DNA of 64,000 bases from Agarilytica sp045430285 (GTDB taxonomy: Bacteria; Pseudomonadota; Gammaproteobacteria; Pseudomonadales; Cellvibrionaceae): positions 124,001 through 188,000 of the forward strand of contig JAILXV010000006.1 of assembly GCA_045430285.1 (NCBI GenBank), in the 5' to 3' direction. The notes under the pieces are model-generated. The model was not told where the DNA came from, did not search any database, and saw nothing but the letters and a program-made list of their open reading frames with translations. A program made the translations under genes and the position numbers. Below, one piece after another: positions 26,801-35,800 of the stretch. Each line of letters begins with the position of its first letter. The first letter of the stretch is position 1.

Positions 26801-29800
26801 TTGCGGGCGTCCGAGAAACAATGAATCCTCGAAACATTTAATCCCTACATCCAGCCCAATTGGTGAGCCAAAACGTTCATCAAGCCCTTCTTCAATATCG
26901 GTCTGATCAGAAGATACGCCCATACCGCCGTCAAGCCATAGTGGCCAGTTAATGCCAAGGGACATTCCAGGCGCAAGTTTGCATTGTGAACGATATGCCA
27001 TATAAGCATCCAAAAATCCATTTGCTGCGCCGTAATCGCATTGCCCTACGTTGCCAAACACTGAGGTTAAGGAAGAAAACCCCATAAAGAAGTCCAATGG
27101 GTCATCTCTGGTCTCTAAATCCAGATTAACCGTACCGGAAATTTTAGGACGAAGTACCGATTCAAATGATGCAGCGCTTTTACTCAGTAGAAAATTGTCC
27201 TCTATCTTTCCTGCTGCATGAATAACACCATCGATACGGCCACATGTAGCACGTATCGTGTCCATTCTTTGTGTTAGTGCCGCTCTATCGGAAATATCCA
27301 CATCAAAATAGAATGCCTTACCCCCACTTTCGTTCAACAAGGCAAGGTGCGATGCTAAGGCTTCGTTTAGCTCAGAACGGCCAAGCAAAATTAAGGTTGC
27401 TGAATATTTTTCGGATAGATAGCGGCTAAGAATTTTTCCTATTCCGCCCATACCGCCACTGATCAAATAGCAGCCTTTGTGACGAATCCCTGAAAGCGCG
27501 TCACGCTTATTGGAACTTGCGGTATTGGAACCTGAGGTATTGTGACTCAACTCATTCGGGTTAGAGACATTGGAATTCTGGGCATTAAAATCCAAAAGTG
27601 ACATCTGCTTTGTATATCGTGTCGTTTTTTTATCTTCTAACGCATATTTTACCCATTGATTATTTTCTCTCGACTTACCGTCACCTTTCGACCCAGCATA
27701 TACGTCAATTAACTCCCGATAGAAAATAGATGGGGTCTCCATCACTAAGTCTCTAGGCATTGCAATTATGCGACCAGATAATTTTGGATACTCGGTGCTT
27801 AAGCTTTTTAAATAGCCCGCAATAGTCCCTGACACAATATTGCCAAAGGTGCTTTCATATGCACTATTACTGGGGCCTGAAACCGTTAAAAATATTTGTG
27901 ACTGTGCATAGCTTGTCTTAGCAAACACACGGTTCAGATTGAAAGCGACATCCAATAACACCTTGGCATTGTCGGCCACATCATCTACTGAGGATTGGTG
28001 GCTAGTATTCTTTACGGTATCCCATAAGTAGATAAACTGATCGACTTTTCGATCTCTGTTCGACAGCAAGGTGCCTAAAGACTCAAACGTATCGTTCGAT
28101 CGGCACACTATCCGGTTTCTTTGCGCCGCAACCGGTTGGTCGCACACCAAAATAATGTCACAGACATCATAATTTGTGTCATCAGAAAGGGAGAATGAAA
28201 ACGTATCCAGTAGGGTTTCACTGTTCGATACAATGATCACACGATCCGATTTTTGTTTTGCTTTAAAAATGCCACTGACGTCTGGCATATCCGAGGAAAT
28301 GCCATCAGAATTGGTTGAAGAAATAGCATCGATGTTCCCTTTATTTTCACCTGCGCCATATTCGTCTTTACTGGGCAGCAAATCTGACTTTATCCAGTCA
28401 AATGAAGAATAGGTAACGCTTGGCAACACACGTTCCGCGCCTTTGTCGTACTGGCTTTGGATACTACCAGAAGCCATATTACTTTCTTTAAAGGCGATAT
28501 TCTTAACCTGCAGCACGATCCGCCCGTGTTCATCACACACACTTACATCAAATGAACGGACGGTTGCGTGGCTATCTTCCATACTGCGATCGTCGCTCGG
28601 CGTTACAAGCGAATAAATATCATTCGGCAAATGATCATAGAAGGTCACCGCCTCTATACTCAGTGGGAGATACAAACTATCGACTTGATCATGCTGCGTC
28701 TCCAGCACGGTCAGAGCGACTTGAAGTGCGCTATCTAATAAACAGGGGTGAACGCTGTAGCGCGAGCGACTATCGGATAAAACATTTTTGGGTAAGCTGA
28801 TTTTTCCAATCGCCTGGCCTTCGTTCCATTTAAGCCATTCGAGGCCTTGAAATGCCGCTCGTAGATTCAAGCCCTTACCATGGAGAATGCGATATATTTC
28901 TTGCCCATCGAGTTTACTGTGCATTGATTGCAAAACCGCATCAACATCAATGTGCCCCTCTGATTCTTCACGATGTTGTGCCACGTAAGACACCGTGCCC
29001 TCGCAATGAACAATGGCCTCGGCTTTTTCCTCAGTCTCTCCCTCAACTTTTCCCCTAACGTCCTCTACAACTTGCGCGCGGATCGATATCGTATCGTTAT
29101 CGGGTGTTAATACCACCTCTACATTTACCGGCTCGCTCCCCAAGGCCATATCCCCCACCATAATGGGCTTGGACCACGCGAGATGACTTAAACGATACAC
29201 CGCTGAAGAGTCATGACTCAAAGCAGCTGCGGCTCTAAACATTTCGATATAGGCAACCGCGGGTAATATACGATCGACACCTACCCGATGATCATCCAAG
29301 AAAAATTCTCTGCCATCAAAATAAGAGGAAAACTGTTGCTGGTTAAGGGTGGACGTATTTTTGTGTACAAGTGGGTGTAAGCGATCACCGCGAATAGGCA
29401 CAGCCGAACCATCTACGCCACCTTCAGGTAACCAATAACGTGATTTTTCAAAGGGGTAAGTCGGCAAGCTAATTTTTACCGGATACCGTGCTAAATAGTG
29501 CTTACGCCAATCGATAGAAAAACCGGTCGCCCATAGTTGGGCCACTTTTTTAGTTTTTGATTTCGCAACCCATGCATCAATCGCGACGCCAATATCCTCA
29601 TCATTGCTAAATATCGCGAGTGAACTTTTGGTATCTACATCACCTGAATATACGCCATCGATGTTGGCGTCACCATCGATAAACTTTGACAACTTCACAC
29701 ACAAGTCCGCGACTGAATCGGCCGCTATCGCTAAACGCGACGACATTGCCTGTCGCCCTACCTGCAACGTAAATAACAATGACTCAAACGATACCGCATC

Positions 29801-32800
29801 ACCAGACTCATGACGCTGTTCGAGGAAAGTTTTTAAGTTGTTGGCCGATTCTAAGAGTCGATCGCTATCTTTTGCTGAGAGAACAGCAATTGATGGCGCT
29901 GAAAACTTAAGATTATTGACATTGTCCCCCACACTGGGGCCATGCCCAATATCGTTCTCTGGATTATATTGCTCCAATATAAGGTGCGCGTTTGCACCGC
30001 CAGCGCCAAACGAGCTAATACCTGCACGCCGACTTTGATCAATATCGCTCTTCCGCCAAGCACCCAGTGAGCGCTGAACTTGAAAAGGCGAATCTTCGAA
30101 ATTAATATTTTTATTGAGCTCATCTGCGTGAATGGAAGGGACAAGTGTATTGTGTTTCATTTGCAAAACAGTTTTGGTGATCGCAGCAATACCCGCGGCC
30201 GCTTCTAAGTGCCCGATATTTGATTTTACCGAACCGATTGCACAAAACTGCTTATCGTCTGTGTTTTCTTGAAACGCTTTTTTAAGGCCCGTAATTTCTA
30301 TTGGGTCACCCAAAGGCGTACCTGTGCCATGGGCCTCGATATAGCCAATACTTCGCGGATTGATCTTGGAGCGCTCTAACGTTTTTTGAATTAAAGACGC
30401 CTGTGCATTGGGATTCGGCACAGAATAGCCATGTGTTTTACCACCATGATTGACGGCGGAGCCTTTTATTACAGCATAAATTTGATCCTTATCTTTAATT
30501 GCCTCATCAAGTGGTTTTAAAAGAATCGATCCTACGCCCTCTCCAGGGACATAACCATCGCCACCCTCACCGAAACTTCGACAGCGGCCATCGGTCGATA
30601 GAAATCGATTTTGAGACAAGAACAAATATTTACTCGAATGTAGCGAGAGATTTACGCCGCCGGCAATCGCAACTTTGCAATCCCCCGTACGGATACTTTG
30701 GCAGGCCATATGCACAGCCGTAAGGGATGCGGAACACGCCGTATCAATCGCCAAGCTCGGCCCAGACAAATTTAAGTAGTAGGAAATACGATTTGCGATG
30801 CTATAAAGTAAACCACTTGGCGCTACAGGATTACCGCGCATGGTTTCTTCCGTGCCGATCGACTGATAGGGCTGCCATAATGCACCCACAAATACTCCCA
30901 CTTCACTGTCTGACATTTCACGCAGGCTATCTGGCGTATACCCCGCATCTTCTAACGCACTCCAGGTAACTTCTAAAAAGAGTCGTTCCTGTGGATCGAT
31001 AAGTTCCGCTTCACGGGGTGAGATGTTAAAGAACGCAGCATCAAATTTATCGACATCGTCAACAAAACCGCCCAACTTGCTGTAGATCTTGTCGCGCTCG
31101 GGATTTGCGTCAAACACTGACTCGCCATCAAAATGTCCTTTCGGCACTGATTTTATGCAATCTCGCCCCGCTTTAAGTAACTCCCAAAATTGTGTGATAT
31201 TTGCCGCTTCTGGATAGCGCCCAGCAACACCGATAATGGCGATATCTTGCGGCGTATTTTCCTTATGCTGATCGTCTGATTGTCTCGCTTCGTTTGTATC
31301 GCCGGCGTTATTAGATACGATTGAACTTTCTGGTAACCCGTTTGAATTCTGAGAGTTGGTGTGTTGGGAAGGGGTTTGATCATGCCGCTGCGATGACAAA
31401 GCATCACTGTTTACAGTTGCGGGTGCAAGTACAGGTATGTCCACATCAAGCAGCGTTAATAACACCTCGTGATGGTTCTCAATAAAATACTCACTTAGGT
31501 CTTCGATATTGTCATATTCAAAGAACAATGTCTTCGACAATGGCCCAAACTTACTTTCAAATCGTTTATTTAACTCAACGATCATAACGGAGTTTATACC
31601 ATAAGATTCAAAGCTCTCATCAACATCAATATCTTCTACCGGCAAACCTAAGGGTTCGGATAATAATTCCTTTAATTCGCGCTGAAGAGACACTTGTATG
31701 TCGCGGTTGTTAGGTGCCGATTCAATCGACGTGTTCAGGTTTACTAGAGGAGTCTCGCTTAATGTTGGTTCTGTTTTTTCTGCTTCACTAGACGCCACAT
31801 TAGATTCAACTGTAGATGTAAGGCCAGCTTTGTGTGCCTCAGATCCCACACCCAGAATATTCCCCATAGGCTCGTGGTGATTTTCCAAGAAATATTCCGC
31901 AAGCTCAGCAACATTCGCATACTCGAAAAACAAGGTTTTTGAGAGCGCACCAAAGGTACTCTCGAATAGCGTATTCAGCTCCACGATCATAACGGAGTTG
32001 ATACCATAGGCATCGAACTCTTGTTCACTTTCGATTTCATCTGCAGGTAAGCCGACGGGGCCTGCAAGTAAACCTTTAATGAAGGATTCAGTAAGGCGCA
32101 ATCGCTCTGACTGATCGATTGATGACGTATTTCCACCTAGTGCTTTACCCGTATTATGCTCGGATATTTGAGCAGCTTCTTTTAGGGCGCGAATAGAAAA
32201 TCCGTTTAGCTTCACAAGCACCTCACCGTTATCCGCACAGATACATAAATCGAATTTTTTCAGCTGCTTATTTTTAGGGTTACGATCACTGGCCTTCGAC
32301 ACCACAAAACAATTGCCCCTTACTGGCCTATATACAGAAATTTCGTCAATACTTATCGGGATGTACTGCCGACTTGTGTTTTGCTTGTCATAACGGTTAC
32401 TGATAAGGGCCGTTTGAAAAACCCCAGTTAACATCGTAGGGTGTAAAATATAATCCCCGTCTGTATGGCTAATATCACGAGGAAGTGCAAGATGCGCCAA
32501 CGCCTCACCTTGCCCCAATAGAATCTCAGACATGGGCATAAATGTCGGACCGACATGCAGCCCTTCAGCAATAATTTGGGGATAAACCAAATCCGGTGTT
32601 TGCCTTGCCATACAACGCTTACGCAAAGCATCTAAATCAATGAATTTCGCTACGCCGTCTTGATCTTCAGACCCATAATCTAAATGAAACTGTCCAATAG
32701 CATGTAATTGTTTTGTTTCTATCTTGGGATACTCACCATAGCTGGCGACCTCGTATTCATAAGCACCGGATTTTTTTATAACATGAACATAAGCATCAAA

Positions 32801-35800
32801 ATCTGAGTCTGGGGAAGATAATTGACTCACCCAATAATTATTCGTAAGGACTTTTACCGCACCATCACCGAATAGTTGATCCCCACACTGACGTGCCATT
32901 TCGATATAACATGCACCAGGCATATTGTATTGATCTTCAACCACGTGATCCTTGAGATAAAATTCATCCACATTAAATCGGCGTTTAAACGTCATTTCAC
33001 TCGGTATTGAAATACTAGGGTCAATCAGGCTTCTGTTGTGCAGAGGTACAGATGCATGCGAGCCGAATGATCTACCCTCCCCAGGAGTACCGTCAGTGGG
33101 TACAGCGCCGATCATCTTTTCCTTGCGTATACACGGTTCGAGATACTTAATAAATTTTTCGATTGTATTCACTTCGAAAAACACAATAGGTTTAATATCC
33201 AAGCCGAAATACGCATTGATTTCTTTGGCGATGGTGATCATCACCATGGAATCCACACCAAACTCACTGAAATTCGCACTTGTATCGATGCTGGCTTGGG
33301 CGATGTCAAAATGTTTAGAAAACAAAGCCAATACGTAGCCTTTGCCATCGATAGATGCTTCTACCTCAGTATTATATTGTGATGCCATTATTCGCTCTCC
33401 TTTCTTAGATACTTCGGTCTTGGGTACTTCGGTCTTGGGTACTAGGGTCTTAGGTGCTTCAACTTTGGGAAAAGTGACCTTAGGTGCTACAACATCAGCC
33501 AGGGTCTGAACGGCGAGGTGGGATTCGTGAGCCTCAGAAATTGAGTTTTCGTTTGTACTAACGGGCATACTCATGCCGGTCATCCCCAAACACGCTGAAA
33601 TTTTTCCCTTATCGCCATCGATGACAAATACCTGATCAAGTCGTTTTGACTGATTGTATTTATTAGCAAACTTCAACGTGCTCTCAAACACCTCGATACC
33701 CAAGGATGTGTCTAGCGGCTTCATGCCGAACACCTTGAGCAGGTGCGCTTCTTCTTCCGCTGTTACACCCATTCCCCCATTCGCCCATAACGGCCAGTTG
33801 ATCGCAACAGACACCCCATTACGCTGGCCCTTGTGGACAAGTTGGTTGCGATAAGATGAAAAGTAATCGAGATAACTATTCGCCGCGGCATAATCAGCTT
33901 GCCCTTGGTTCGGCATAAGCGCGGCTATTGAAGAAAACATCATAAAGAAATCAAGATTGTCGTTTTTTGTTAGTGTGTCTAAATGTCGCACACCCAATGT
34001 TTTGGTTTCGATCACTTTTTGAAACGACACGCGTGATTTACGAATAATATAGGCGTCTTCGATGACGCCCGCTGCGTGGATCACGCCATTAATATCTGAA
34101 TGGCTTCCTCTTATTTTTGCCATAACACTGGCCATGGCTTGCCCATCAGAAATATTTACAGAGTAGTAGTTACACTGCCCGCCCAGGTTCACGATGGATT
34201 CACAGATACTTTGTATGTGTTGGTTTAGAACAGAGCGCCCTAACAGAATGATATTCGCATTATAATGTTTCGCGAGATAAGACGAAAAAATCACTCCCAG
34301 TCCGCCTGCGCCCCCACTTAAAATATAGGTTCCACCTTTACGGAATACGCTTTTCTCGGAAACACCTATTTCCATAGCATCATCAAAAGCTATCACTTGC
34401 CGAATCTCACGGACGTTGCCCGAAACCCTTATTTCATGTAGCTTCGCATCGGAATGACGCAGCAGTTCTGCCATCGCGATGGTAACCGGTTCGCGCTTTC
34501 CGTTTACACGGTCGTCATCTGGGATAGACAAGCCCAATGTTTGTATATCGATATTGGGATTTTCGTAGATAAGTGTTCTTGCAAAACCCGCCACCATCGC
34601 ATGACAGGGCCGTAATTCCGGCTCATCATCCCGATAGCAATACATCATTTTTATTTTTTTATAGGCACGCTGTTTCATAAGCGTCTGGGTAAGAGATAAA
34701 ATGGCGTATATACCAAAGTCTTTCACATTTACTTCTGTATTACTAATATGGTGATCCTCGTCATTCATATTCCACATATGTAACACGTGTGAAATCGTTA
34801 TTTTTAAGGATTTAATATGCGCGACTAAGCGAACAATATCTTCTTGATTCACTGGGGACAAAACCACATTAAAATCATCAATACGCTGATAACGTTCACC
34901 TGTTGACACCACAAAGATTGGAACGTTTTCTGCAATATTTAAGGCAACTTTTTCGCGAATCGATTTCGTATTGGACAAGACCAGAATCGCGCTAACTGTT
35001 GACCTTGAACTATCATCAGACTCAGGAATGGAACTAAGAACGGGAACAGAAACGAAAGTTGATCGGTAATATATATCAGCGGCACTAGCCCTTGTGATCG
35101 CTGGGGGAATTGTGCAAAACGACGGTGCCACACTATCTGTTAACGCATCAATTGGTTTTGGCCTAGATGTTAAAGGCGTTATACTATTTTCTGTGTCTTC
35201 AACCCCTACCCCAATCTCCGGCCGAATCGCTGACCCAATTGCCCGCTTTTGTAGACCATACAGTTTAATCACCACCTTACCTTGCTCATCCATCATCACT
35301 GCGTCATAACGCAATTCATTCGTGGCCAGAGAAGCAGAGGACTCTTGATTTTTACTTGATGCTTTGGCGTACACCCATTGTGTTGCACCGATTTTTCCTA
35401 GAATGTCGATACGTTCGAGACTAAAAGGAACATACTGATAACCTGTCTGCTTCTGCCCCAAAAGTGTTAATAACACAATAGACTGGAACACCCCATCCAT
35501 CATCGTGGGGTGAAGCACAAAATCGCAAAATCCTGCTCGGGTGCACTCCGGCGCAACAAGCTTGGTTAATACTTCCGAATCCGAGACCCAAGAAGATTCA
35601 ATGGGTCTAAAGCTCTCGCCATACGATAAGCCAAACTTTTTAAATGTTTGATAAAGTGTTGATGCATCAACCGCAACACCATGCTTTTCATTATCGAACG
35701 ACTGTTTGAGCGCATTAACATCCAATCTATTATGTGTAAGGAAACCATCGAGACCTTCATCAGCGAAAACGTCGCCCTCACCACCGAACACTAGCCGCCC

